Assembly (NCBI GenBank): GCA_030220185.1
Contig: JASPKZ010007551.1
Location: forward strand, 330,001-394,000
Reading direction: 5' to 3'
DNA length: 64,000 bases
Source of the DNA: Diploptera punctata
Lineage: Eukaryota > Arthropoda > Insecta > Blattodea > Blaberidae
Shown: piece by piece, positions 44,055-53,847 of the stretch
Layout of the letters: each line of letters opens with the position of its first letter
How positions within the stretch are numbered: position 1 is the stretch's first letter
Position numbers and translations under genes: made by a program
Notes under the pieces: model-generated
Databases searched by the model: none
Seen by the model: the letters and a program-made list of their open reading frames with translations, nothing else
What the model was told of the DNA's origin: nothing

Positions 44055-44429
44055 TATAAGTCCCACATGGGTGCTCCCTAGCGGGATTTTCTTAACCAAG
44101 GTAATTTATTTGTTTATTTACCTATAGATATCAACGAGTGACATGTGGTTAGCACATTGCCTCGATGAGACATCTAGAAGGCAACTAAGGTATTACCTGG
44201 ATGGACGAAGGTCGGTTATATTTTGCACAGAGGCCTTTTTATTCAGGCTTGCGGTTCTTTTACGAGCCTGAAAATCTTCAGACTAGGAAACTACGGCTTA
44301 AAGTCCCTCCCGGAGGACTTGTCCTTGGATTTTTCCATCCTAAAAAACCATCGACCCCTGCCGGGTTTGAACCCGCGACCCTCGGGACTAGAGGCAAGGA
44401 ACATAACCACTAGACCACTAAGGCCGACT
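44055..44429 (-). repeat. SINE-2 copy
   Basis: Plus strand carries GATGAGACATCTAGAAGGC, GCCTGAAAATCTTCAGACT, GACTTGTCCTTGGATTTTTCC and GGGTTTGAACCCGCGACCC (complement of an excellent B box). The complement of the A box TAGTGGTTATGTTCC follows, ending GGCCGAC at 44,429. Confidence 0.9.
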
Positions 44430-45238
44430 TTTAAGTGTAGTAGACCCAAATATATATGACACACCTAAGCAAAAAAATATTTAAAAAAACTGTGTACTGA
44501 TTTTTTTATATAAAGAAATTGTTCATCTTAACTATCTCTTTCATTCCTCGAATGTTGTACATAATATTTTGCACTATCCTGTATATATTTTGTTTCTGCA
44601 GTAATTCAATAGCAGATTTCTGTACAAAGATCACGCACTGCTACGGTAGCTTCACGTTATATCTTTCTACATAGAACAGACCTTAACTAGATCACATTCT
44701 GTGCAAATTCCTTACAGAATGTACACATAAGGTTGCTTGCTTTCGGACAACTTTAGGGTGACAGAGAGACCAAAAACAAGCACTCAAGTCATGTTTAAAA
44801 TGAATTAAAATTCCTTCTCAACCGCCAATAATCGAATTACAACCGATTTCCTAACGTCTTTCAGCCAATAACCACAAAACGCTGTTCCTGGCACACTTTA
44901 TGGGAAATTACACATGCTATCAAATATTTCTTCTTACAGTAATTCTGCACTTCAAAGAAAATCAATTCAATATACAAGGCAGTATTTAATTTAGCGTACC
45001 GGTATACTATTTGTTTTGCATTACTTTAACATTAAGTTCTTTACAATAAATGTATGTTATAAAATAAAGACACGGATATTCTTTGAACTCCAAACCTCAC
45101 TTTTATGATTTTTGACCATGATGTTTGATATTCTTCAAAATTATTTACGTACTTCAAAAGCCTGAACTCACTAAGGGAAACAAAATATATTTAACTGATG
45201 GTTTTTAACTCGCAAATGAAACAAAATATATTGAACTA
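44430..45238. other. No recognisable feature
   Basis: AT-rich; nothing supportable. Confidence 0.45.
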
Positions 45239-45239
45239 G

Positions 45240-46128
45240 CGAATATCCGGCGAGCGCTGCTACTCCTACGTGTTTTTATTTTTAGTTGAAAGAAAATTAC
45301 GGGTTAATTAAATTGTATGATATACATTGCTACGAACCAAATATGACGGTTGCTAAGTCAATTTTTAATTTCGGATTTCAGGTAAACTCCCACTTCTTCT
45401 TCTTACTTCACGGGCTAGGCAAAAATTGCCTGTTCGGCCTCACAGTTGTTCTGTCCATCTTTTCACTGGCCTTCCTACATTCCTTGAACCTCTTGGCTCG
45501 TAGTTGAATGCTGCTCTTGGTAAGCTTGTTACGTTAATTATTTCCACATGTGTAAACCATTTCGCTCTATATTCTTTGATTTTGTCATTCAATGGATATA
45601 TATTTAACTCTGTCCTTATATCTTCATTCCTTATCCGATCCAATCATGTGCAGCCTTTTGTTCTCCTAAGGAAGTTCATTTCAGCGCTTTGTATTCTACT
45701 TTGCAAGTTTCGCTCCCATAAAGTAATGCAGGAACTACCAATGTTTTATAAAACTTCAATCTAGTATCTCTTCTTGTTTTATTCTTTAATGTTTTATGTA
45801 TAGTTCCGCATATCATTTGAAATTTCGACAGTTACTCCCACTTCTAATGAACGAAATTAGCTTAGTTTTTACTAATATGTACCTCGGTTTATTTTAATAT
45901 CATATACTGAGTTTAATTGTGAAACATAGAAAAACTGCGACCGATAGAGTGATTTTTCAATTTTCGTTTCATGTTAACTCCTACGCCTAATTGTTTTAAA
46001 GGATAGCAGATAGCGATTAAACACTCCCCGTGCCTGAGAACTTGTGTGTACAAATTTTCAGAACAATCGATCAACTACTTTTCAAGTTTTGCGAGCACAT
46101 ACATATGCAGGCTGAATATTTATAATCA
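45240..46128 (+). repeat. Repeat T copy interrupted by LINE-2
   Basis: Left part to 45,397: CGGCGAGCGCTGCT, AGTTGAAAGAAAATTACGGG, ATACATTGCTACGAACCAAA with TATGACGGTTGCT. Right part from 45,834: ACTCCCACTTCTAATG, ATACTGAGTTTAATTGTG, GACCGATAGAGTGATTTTTC, then AACTCCTACGCCTAATTG. This is the most complete T copy in the window. Confidence 0.65.
45398..45833 (-). pseudogene. LINE-2 3' end with clear TSD
   Basis: Minus strand: FLRRTKGCTXLDRIRNEDIR-type sequence, LNIYPLNDKIKEYRAKWFTH and PRGSRNVGRPVKRWTEQL near the 3' end, which is followed by RTGNFCLA-type sequence. The upstream piece reads KLKFYKTLVVPALLYGSET-like. A 12-bp TSD ACTCCCACTTCT (45,386-45,397 and 45,834-45,845) fixes the 436-bp insertion. 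Severely 5'-truncated. Confidence 0.85.
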
Positions 46129-46129
46129 A

Positions 46130-46460
46130 CTTTTATAAGATTCATGTTGTGATCCGTTGAGGTATTATTCAAAATTAAAATATAAAATTATGGAATATTC
46201 ACCTGAAAGGCCCGTCTCCTCAACTTAATTAATTATTTAACTGTAACGCTTTCGGGACTTGTCCCATCATCGGCAGGATTCAAAACTGGTGTTTCACTGA
46301 AGATCTGGTAGAGGGGGTTACATGTATTGGGTTCGTTTTCGTTTATTAGATTGTCGTTGTTGTGAGCTGCTTTCATGATTTCCATATCTTCGAGTACATT
46401 TATCTTAGCTGGATTATTTTCTCTGTGCATTACTGTTAGGGTGTTTTCAATGTTTAACAT
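46130..46460 (-). pseudogene. PLE-2 3' end: C-terminus of GIY-YIG protein plus 3' UTR
   Basis: The minus strand encodes MLNIENTLTVMHRENNPAKI, NVLEDMEIMKAAHNND, NEPNTCNPLYQIF and stops. A ribozyme-like segment GATGATGGGACAAGTCCCGAAAGCG follows (46,271-46,247), then AGTTGAGGAGACGGGCC and GTTGAGGTATTA... shared with 50,965-51,760 (+). The encoded stretch is the conserved end of PLE ORFs (short helix LNxLExxEI after the nuclease). It abuts an oppositely oriented PLE-2 piece at 46,461. Confidence 0.72.
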
Positions 46461-46770
46461 GCGATGACACAGGAAACGAAACGACAAAATTAGCCAATAC
46501 ACTAAAGAAAGCCGATAAAAACGTAAAAATAGCATTCGGAACTAATAACAAATTAAATAACATAATAAACAATAACATTGAAGAAAATAACATTTTCAAC
46601 AGCAAAGGAGTATATAAATTGACATGTAAGGACTGCAACAAATTTTATATAGGAAGAACAAACAGGAGTTTTAACATCAGATTTAAATAACACGCAGAAG
46701 GAAAATCAAGCTATGCAAAACACGTTATCCATGAAGGTTAGTTTAAAAGTAGACTACCACGTTAACAGGT
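46461..46770 (+). pseudogene. PLE-2 fragment: GIY-YIG endonuclease domain
   Basis: Plus strand reads NTLKKADKNVKIAFGTNNKL, then NSKGVYKLTCKDCNKFYIGR, TNRSFNIRFK, a stop, HAEGKSSYAKHVIHEG. The GVY ... YIGRT pair is the GIY-YIG signature. The CKDC pair and R...H residues are the usual PLE nuclease pattern. A stop after RFK breaks the frame. No RT is attached. Its neighbour on the left is a PLE-2 end in the opposite orientation, so the two form a head-to-head pair. Confidence 0.8.
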
Positions 46771-46837
46771 CATGCAGGGATTAAAAGGAGCATGGATAAA
46801 AAAATACATTATTTTTATACAACCGGCCGAATATACC

Positions 46838-47200
46838 CGAGATATTTTCAGTACTCATTTAGAGTAGTGAGCTGAGAGAGCCTGAACCAGTCTGGACGCA
46901 AATGAGTGCAGAAAAAATCAACAACCCTTCGTTGCCCGGATTGAACCCGAGTCGTTCGACCCATAATCAGATGCTTTGCTACCTCAGCTACTAGGCTCAC
47001 TATTCGTTAAGTAATAGTATAGGGCTAATGGGGACATAGAACAAATAAAACACAATTCATATCCAATAACATGGTAATGAAATAGAATTGCTAGCTCTAT
47101 GATTCGGCCGCGAGTTACCCGAGTTAAAGTTCCATAACTCATTTACTAGAGGCCTGGTACCCGTCAGGGCGTACATGAATGAAGAAGTTTGGGTACATAT
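46838..47200 (-). repeat. tRNA-headed SINE-like repeat, possibly duplicated
   Basis: The minus strand (from 47,010) begins GAGCCTAGTAGCTGAGGTAGC and has ACTCGGGTTCAATCCGGGC (B box). A CTCATTTAGAGTAGTGAG-containing body follows to about 46,838. A second segment at 47,105-47,200 (GAGTTACCCGAG, ACTCATTTACTAGAGGCC) resembles the same body, so two copies may lie side by side. Confidence 0.5.
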
Positions 47201-47229
47201 GCTGTAGAGTTTAAGCTCCCCACTCCTCT

Positions 47230-47964
47230 TAAAAATTGTAAACAACAAAATGGTTACTTAATCTTAGTAAAAGCTTTAATAATGGGCGCAACAAGCTTAT
47301 GTTTGTCAGCAACTTGTTCTAGATATCTTTACATAACTTAAGTTTTGAAGCCAGAGATAAGATGGTCTGGAGGAACTCGTGTGACAAGATGTCATCTTAC
47401 AATGTACCCAGGTGTGAATCAAGAAGGAGGTCACACAATTCCCCCAGTGACGTGTCTTTGTGCCCCCGCACCTGGGCAATTGTAGCGAAGATTGCTTTGC
47501 TTCTACATATATTCACGTATTTCAAATACTGGCCAACCAAAAAAAGTCCTATTATTTGTTACTTTACGAACGTATAATCTGCTTTGCAAATTGAGAAAAA
47601 ATTCTGAATGCTAGTTTTTCGATCACCACATTGAAAAAAAAAAAATCATTGAGTAAATTTGTTGACCAGATAGTGCACGGAGAAAGGCATCTGAGTACGA
47701 GATGCAATGGACAGGAGGCATAATGACTTAATAACCTCCCATAAACAGCATGAATATCCCAAAGAGATAGAATATATTCTCCTTCTTCTGTTAGACGAAC
47801 AGATTGGACAATTTTTAATTTTCATTTCTCATATATCTTTTATGATGTCATTCTTTTATCTGTTTTTTTTTTTTGTGTGACCAGCTATTCTGGTGCATAT
47901 TGGTTTCTATTTGTATATTCTTTTTACAAGTTTGTCTTCTTGGAGAGATATAATATCAAATAAG
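47230..47964. other. No recognisable feature
   Basis: AT-rich; nothing supportable. Confidence 0.4.
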
Positions 47965-48205
47965 ATAAGACAATGAATGGAAATTAAAAATAATATTATC
48001 GAAGATATCTAAAAAAAAACTCATACAGTATGGGCACTTGATGAGAATGACTGAAGAGAGGTTACAAGGTCCATCAAGACGACGAAAAAAAAACACGGAC
48101 AACATAAAGAGTATCTGGGAAGCAATGGAGAGCCGGCATACAAGAGAAGATCAATGGATAGACCGAGCGGATTATTTGACAGCGATTCATGTCACATATA
48201 ATTAA
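47965..48205 (+). pseudogene. LINE 3'-terminal fragment
   Basis: Reads QYGHLMRMTEERLQGPSRRR, KKNTDNIKSIWEAMESRHTR and EDQWIDRADYLTA. This corresponds to the GHxxRMxExRLPK, RxxxxW, DRxxWRxxI ending common to APE-type LINE tails. Which family it belongs to is not clear. Confidence 0.65.
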
Positions 48206-48572
48206 TTTGTTTCTATTTGTTATGTTATGTGACTGATTGTATTGTATTGGTAAATTGCTTGTCAGAAGATGTGAAAACATTGTAACCTGACTAAATAATA
48301 AATACATGAGTAAAACGAAATTACCCGTGATAAAGTCGGCCGAAGCTAGGATCAGTCTTGCTACCTCATTGTGTCAATAGTGTCCTTGCGTCCACGTTTC
48401 CTAGAGGCTTTTTAAAATTAATATCTGGTTATATTTACCTTATAAAAAAGATAATCTACATCAAACAGACCTATATTTTCAGACAAAAATTCAAGATATT
48501 AACCGGATACTTTAAACAAACTTCTCAAAATAATTTCAATACCGGTACTTAAAAAATTTCACTTAATTATGT

Positions 48573-48720
48573 ATTCCACTGCTGTCGTCTAACGGTAACA
48601 TCGTTGACTCAGATGTAGCGGGCTCGGGATTGATCCTCAGTCGAGACAAGGTTCCTATAGGGTCTAGAAAGTAGTATTACTCTCATGGGAACGCTGTTGC
48701 TACTTGATGCAACAGACAGT
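48573..48720 (+). repeat. SINE-3-like head, diverged
   Basis: TTCCACTGCTGTCGTCTAACGG (compare CCACCGCTGTGGTCTAGAGG), then GGCTCGGGATTGATCCTCAGTCG (decayed B box). The downstream body is not that of SINE-3, so it is either truncated or a different SINE using a related tRNA head. Confidence 0.5.
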
Positions 48721-48785
48721 GACAGAGATAGAAATATAATTATATATACTTTTAATATTTATGTTTGAACACCGTTGAGGTTAAA

Positions 48786-49237
48786 ATTATTTCAATTATA
48801 AAAATGTCTGTACCTTGTACACGTATAACACAGTCTTCCACAACTATAATAATATCTGTTATAATCTTTGTTATATTATTAAAATTCAAAGCTTTTCGAA
48901 GACATGTTTCATTTTCAGGAACTTTCTGGATACTGAAATTATTCATACATTTTATACAGAGGGCTTTGATTGTTAGGTGTATTTTCATTTAATAAATGTT
49001 TATTTTCTACCTCCTTGATAAATTAAGTTGATACATTTATTAAATGAAAATACACCTAACAACCAAGCTCTCTGTATAAAATATATAAATCATTTCAGTA
49101 TCAGAAAGCTCCTGAAAGTGAAGCATGTCTTCGAAAAGCTTTGAATTTTAATAATATAACGAAGATTATAACAGATATGATTACAGTTGAGGACGACTGT
49201 GTTATATAAGGTACAAAAATTTATAATTGAAATAACA
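48786..49237. repeat. Foldback: 215-bp inverted arms with shared reading frame
   Basis: Left arm 48,786-49,000 and right arm about 49,033-49,237 are imperfect inverted copies separated by about 32 bp. Read outward-in, both arms encode CLRKALNFNNITKIITD (left arm on minus, right arm on plus). The flanking residues differ (ENET/ESEA, IIIVVEDCVI/MITVEDDCVI). I do not recognise the peptide. The right arm has a stop just after CVI. No TSD identified. Confidence 0.65.
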
Positions 49238-49472
49238 TAATTATCTCCAAGTTGGGTCGAAAGAGGAAGATTGCCAAGTATTAAAAAATACTAACTTAAT
49301 TAAGGTATCAATCAACTCAGCAGGATCTACTTAATGAGTGCTGCAATTTTTGTTTAGTTATGTGTTGTAGTTTTAGGGAAACTTTAATTTATTTTCAAGT
49401 AAGAAAAAGCTTACCGAACAGCAGACACTAACTACCAAGTGTTCTTAATACAAAAAATATTTAACGAGCATT

Positions 49473-49600
49473 TTCATCCATCCATAGTAATTCTGCCCGA
49501 GAGCAGGTCTTTTACTGCAATCATAGAATTTTCATGCTATGCATTGTAGCTTTACTAGGGAATTATATGTGTGGTAGCTTCCCTTTTTTTTTCCCCCCCA
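49473..49600 (-). repeat. SINE-3 copy, 3' end only
   Basis: CATCCATAGTAATTCTGCCC, GAGAGCAGGTCTTTTACTGC, then AGCTTTACTAGGGAATTATATG and GGTAGCTTCCC. The CAT tract and tRNA head are absent. Confidence 0.8.
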
Positions 49601-49609
49601 CTAACGAGC

Positions 49610-49905
49610 ATTGAAATATTTTAAAACATAATCAGGGGTAAATCAAGCTTTGCAAAACAATTCAACAAAATTGTTAAGGTTTTATCGATTATACGCAAAG
49701 AGAATATTAACCACACAATTAACATCCTTGTAGAAATTGAAATTTTAAAAGAAGTAAAGAGTGAAAACCTAAAAAACGAGAACATGTTCAATGACTTGAA
49801 CCTTCTCCACAAAGTTTTGACAACATTTAGTGCTGTTTTAACAGCTGATGATGAAACATGTTCAGAAAGGCCTACAAAGTATTTTCAAGGAAATCTTACT
49901 TCATT
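49610..49905 (+). pseudogene. PLE-2 fragment: ORF C-terminus and 3' UTR with hammerhead-like core
   Basis: Reads GKSSFAKQFNKIVKVLSIIR, ENINHTINILVEIEILKEV and NENMFNDLNLLHKVLTTF, the same region as 46,233-46,460 (minus) and 50,965-51,110. It is followed by CTGATGA-TGAAACATGTTCA-GAAA at 49,845-49,868. That is a literal hammerhead core: CUGANGA, a stem TGAA/TTCA with a 5-nt loop, and GAAA. Confidence 0.7.
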
Positions 49906-50201
49906 GAGGATGACTGGTATCTCAAGTACGTAAAAAGTATGTTCGGTAAGGCCCAATAGCTAGAGCATATAAAAATACCTTAAAAGGGAGAGGTTAACAT
50001 AATTTAGAGACATATGTGGACCTCGTATTTATAAGCTCTGAAATAAATGTAGATTCGGGCGCCTAAAATAGGTTATAGAACTGTAAAATATATTTTAAAA
50101 ACTACTTCAATCTTCTAAGAATGTGTGATACACATATCAGTATCATTGACAGTAAAATGGATATAAAATTATTAAAATATGTAAGGTTAATAAACTAATA
50201 C

Positions 50202-50502
50202 TCCATGGCACGTCAGGCCTAAAAAGCCCTTCGTATCAGCCGGCTGCTGGCCTCACATCCACATGTGTTAATCACACAGGTAGACGATCATCCAGCCAGT
50301 GAAAGGGTGACTTGTGGTCAGGATATCAGCCGTTGTAGCTGGTTTTCTCAACCTGGAGCCGCTACTTGGGTGAGGGCACCGGTCCCATACTGGCCGAAAT
50401 TCCATGACAAAATTTCTTCCCCCATGGAGACCCGAACCAGCACAAGTTCCGTATCTCTGTGCCAAGGCATCTAGCCTTAACCAATCGGCTAAGGCGCGAG
50501 AT
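50202..50502 (-). repeat. SINE-1 copy
   Basis: Plus strand starts CTCCATGGCACGTCAGGCC and ends ACCAATCGGCTAAGGCGCGAG. Body ATCAGCCGGCTGCTGGCC, with a small internal deletion around 50,368 (ACTTGGGTGAGGGCACC). Confidence 0.88.
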
Positions 50503-50505
50503 TTA

Positions 50506-50637
50506 GGGTCGGTTTCACCAACAGAGATAACTGTATTACTCCAGTTTTCCTCATGTATAATACATATCTTAAACTGGCGTAATAATACAAATCTTAAACT
50601 GGCGTAATACAGTTACCTCTCTTGGTGAAACTGACCC
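50506..50637. mobile_element. MITE with TTA target duplication (PIF/Harbinger-like)
   Basis: 132 bp with terminal inverted repeats GGGTCGGTTTCACCAACAGA and GGGTCAGTTTCACCAAGAGA (ends read inward). They extend to about 43 bp per arm (..TAACTGTATTACNCCAGTTTAAGAT). It is flanked by TTA at 50,503-50,505 and 50,638-50,640. A 3-bp TTA/TAA duplication with G-rich TIR ends is the hallmark of PIF/Harbinger MITEs. It carries no coding capacity. Confidence 0.78.
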
Positions 50638-50669
50638 TTAATAAACTATAGTAAAGTAAAAACTAAAGT

Positions 50670-50958
50670 GTTCTCACTGCAGGCCTCAGGAGGCCCTTGG
50701 GCTAGTAGGGGGTTAAGACCTCCACTTCTTTAAGACAATCGGCACGAGATGTCACCCGGGTTGTCAGCCCTGCGTGACGGCAGCCTTTACCCCCAGAACA
50801 AGCTTCTGGTACTCACTGCCGTTAGAGGCTGAGTGACACCATGGCCATGGTGTCGCTATAAAGTATAAGTCAGATTAAACATATTGGTCCTACCGAGACT
50901 CGAGCTCTCGACGTTCCGTCTTGTAGCATATTGCCTTAACCGCTTAAGTTACGACGTG
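50670..50958 (-). repeat. SINE-6 copy, most complete
   Basis: Minus strand: CACGTCGTAACTTAAGCGGTTAAGG head, GCTCGAGTCTCGG (B box), a GACACCATGGCCATGGTGTC palindrome (complement at 50,836-50,855), GAGTACCAGAAGC, GCTGCCGTCACGCAGGGC and GGGCCTCCTGAGGCC. Confidence 0.75.
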
Positions 50959-50964
50959 AACAGA

Positions 50965-51760
50965 CATCAGTCAGGACATCACATGTTGGATATTGACAAC
51001 ATTCTCACAATTCTGCACAAGGAGAATAATCCAGCAAATATAAACATATTTGAAGAAATTCAAATTTTAAAAGAAATTAACAATAATCTTCTTGTATCTT
51101 GCAGGCCCATGTTTCCCTTAACAGAGATTTAGGCGGTCTCCCCTACAGGGAAGAATTTGAACCATACTAATTTAGTTACACTTGTTTTCGTATAGATGTC
51201 ATTTTAGTGGTCCGTGGTCAGCGTTCCGCCTCATACTGACATCTAGGAAACCAAGGTAGTTCTAGGACGGGAAAATTCGGTAAATTTTGCTTAGAGGCCT
51301 TTCATTCAGGCTTAACGAACTTTTACGAGTCTGAAAATGTTCAGACTCGGGACCCATGGTTTAAAGTCCCTCCCGGAGGACTTGCTCCTTGCATTTTTCC
51401 ATCCTAAAAAATCCATCGACCCCGGCTGGGTTTGAACCCGCGACCCTCGGGACCAGAGGCAAGGAGCATAATCACTAGTCCACCGCGGCCGATTCTTAAC
51501 AACAATCTGTTTTTAAAAAGAACACACCCAATACATTAAATCATCTGTACAAACTGATCACTAATGACCAGTGATGCATTCAGGGTCAGTAGATACAATC
51601 CTATCTCCATCTCATTCTGCTGATGATGGGACTAGTCCCAAAAAGCCTGGAGAATTAATACTTTACAGAGTTGAGGAGACGGACCTGTAAGGTAATAATT
51701 TTATAATTTTAATCTTATGACTAATACCTCAATGGATTTTTTTTCATGAATTTTATTAAC
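50965..51760 (+). pseudogene. PLE-2 3' end interrupted by SINE-2
   Basis: Left part reads GHHMLDIDNILTILHKENNP, then ANINIFEEIQILKEINNNLL to 51,089. The right part resumes at 51,496 with NNNLFLKRTHPIH, a stop, and the 3' UTR. There CTGATGAT-GGGACTAGTCCC-AAAA (51,620-51,643) is a hammerhead-like core with the G of GAAA mutated. The end GAGTTGAGGAGACGGACCTG is shared with 46,190-46,225 on minus. Severely 5'-truncated. Confidence 0.75.
51090..51495 (-). repeat. SINE-2 copy inserted in PLE-2
   Basis: Full minus-strand SINE-2 (GAGTCTGAAAATGTTCAGAC, GGGTTTGAACCCGCGACCC complement of the B box, end CCACCGCGGCCGA). Flanked by a 13-bp imperfect TSD TTAACAATAATCT (51,077-51,089) / TTAACAACAATCT (51,496-51,508). 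Confidence 0.9.
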
Positions 51761-51769
51761 GTTGACTAA

Positions 51770-52142
51770 GCATTATAACTTAATTCAAATCAAAGCTGTG
51801 ATTAAATTCTCAGATTTAATCTGTCTGATGTAACCGAAGTGATTAATTGAATAGCCTACTTGATTTTTATCCATATAGATTGCTTTCTTTTCGAGGAATG
51901 TAGCTACATTTAATGTAAATTAATAATATTAATAACACTGAGCAACAAAAAATAAAGCTTTTTGTATCAGAAAGAAAATATGCAATTCTGATAATATTTT
52001 CTCCTGACTTCAAATGTGATATCGGTTTTTCTCCATCACGCAAGGTTTCCGAAAGGCAGGAATTTATAATTTCAAACATTTTAATGTTTTCTACATTCGT
52101 AACTACACAATATTCGAACATTCGGATTCACCTACAGGGTAA
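51770..52142. other. No recognisable feature
   Basis: A minus-strand 84-codon ORF (51,867-52,121) lies just downstream of the fragment below but is not in a recognisable family. Confidence 0.4.
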
Positions 52143-52283
52143 GAAATTACGATTTTCTGCTATATTTCGCCTGTGGAGCATCCCTCTTGGCGGTCCAACA
52201 ATAATCGGCCAGCATATTAGGATTCAATTTGCCTTGATATATCTTTTCCATAGCTAAAATCTCCTGATGAAAGTGTTCCCCGT
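52143..52283 (-). pseudogene. Fragment of a widespread repetitive insect protein
   Basis: 46 codons ending in a stop: GEHFHQEILAMEKIYQGKLN, then PNMLADYCWTAKRDAP and KYSRKS. I recall the pattern GExFHQDIxxMExRYQGKxxxxMLADYCWxLxRD as the C-terminus of a repetitive uncharacterised protein found in many arthropod genomes, probably TE-encoded. That attribution is from memory and unverified. The upstream frame is lost within a few codons. Confidence 0.5.
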
Positions 52284-52509
52284 CTTATTTTACAATGGAC
52301 AAATGGACGAAAAAACATTTATTAAAAAAATAATTATTTAAATCCATTAATTGAGATAAAAAAAATGCTGATAATGGAGAAATTCCGAATACATATTTGA
52401 AAACACGATAAAAAACTGCATTAAGTACAAGTATTGGTACTCATGAGGCAAAAATCATGTTGACCAGTGTAATAATACTACCAATAATAATAGTGGCCTA
52501 ATAACAAAA

Positions 52510-52788
52510 CTCTATAGTGCAAAAGACTAAAAGGGTCTTGGCATACCTAGCCGGCTGCTGTCCTCAGCCCCAAATCCCCACTTTCCATTTACAGAGGTCG
52601 ATGGTCATCCTGCCAGTAAAGAGGTGACATATGGTCAGCAAATCACATCCCAGCCGTTGCAAAAGGTTTTCTTAAATTGGAATCGTTACTTATTGTAGCT
52701 ACCCTAATTCCTCACGATGCTGTGTTAGCACTGATCTCATACTGACCGTAATTCGATGGATTAGATCACTCAGCTAGGGCGGGATGGT
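52510..52788 (-). repeat. SINE-1 copy, diverged
   Basis: CTAAAAGGGTCTTGGCATACC, TAGCCGGCTGCTGTCC, GTTACTTATTGTAGCTACCC and CTCACGATGCTGTGTTAGCAC, ending CACTCAGCTAGGGCGGGA. It has a deletion in the head region. Confidence 0.8.
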
Positions 52789-52789
52789 A

Positions 52790-53451
52790 ATAATACTATT
52801 ATGATCATAATGATGATTATGATCTAATGATGATAATGCTGATGATCATGATAATTAAGATAACTATTACGATAATAATTATGACGTAATTAATAACACT
52901 GCTGCAATCCCTATTTTTTCGGGTACCCAAGACACTTCAATCTACAGTGTGCAGCATAAATCAATTAATCGAAAATGCAAATATATTATTTTCTGTAGCT
53001 TACAACATATAACATGAGACTGGACAAGATTTATTCCCTACTTATCAAATTACTTCAAGAGTAGTGTTTGAGATTATACTCTGAACGTCCCGTATACGAA
53101 CCTCAGTTTCAACCAATCTGATTTTTTTGTCTTGCAACCATGTGCAGTGGTTAACTGACGCATGCCGCACCTGTAGATTGTAGTGACTGAACTTAAATGA
53201 ACATGTTCAATTACAAAAGGCTGTTCGACATTAACACTTGTTAAACTGTAAGGAAATTTCTAAACATAAGCATACACAACAAACAATATTATAGCTCAGT
53301 GAAGCAAGCCGAAAGCTTTAAATCTTACTAGTTTGAATTAACCTGATTTTGACTTTTAATCAAAAGTTTCCTACAACTGTTTTAACCCGTAACTGTAATT
53401 CGAATAAAAAAAATAATAATACTAATAAAATAATAATAATAATATTAATAA
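52790..53451. other. No recognisable feature
   Basis: AT-rich with degenerate GAT/ATA runs at 52,790-52,890; nothing supportable. Confidence 0.4.
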
Positions 53452-53768
53452 TAATCCATAGTAATTCTGCCCGAGCGCAGGTCTTTCACTGCAATCATAG
53501 TATTTTCATTCTATGTTTTGCAGCTTTACTAGGGAATTATAGTTGTGATAGTTTCCCGTTGCTTTCCAAACCGGCAATGGATGATGAATGATGACGATGG
53601 CCGGATGATTTTCGAGAACCGTTGGGCCCTACGCTTCCTGACATTGTTCTTACAGGTGAGAAAAAAACCCGAAAAAACCTCACCCAGGAGCCTGTCCCGA
53701 CCGGGAATCGAACTCGGGCCCGCTGCGTGACAATGCAGCACGCTACCACGAGACCACAGCGGTGGACA
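53452..53768 (-). repeat. SINE-3 copy
   Basis: Plus strand: ATCCATAGTAATTCTGCCC, GCAGGTCTTTCACTGCAATC, a GATGATGAATGATGACGATG tract and GACCGGGAATCGAACTCGGG (complement of the B box), ending GACCACAGCGGTGGAC. Confidence 0.9.
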
Positions 53769-53847
53769 TAACAATAATTAATAACTATTATTATTTGTAT
53801 ACAGATTTTCAATGTTTACACATGTTTCTGTCCTAAATTTTTATTTT

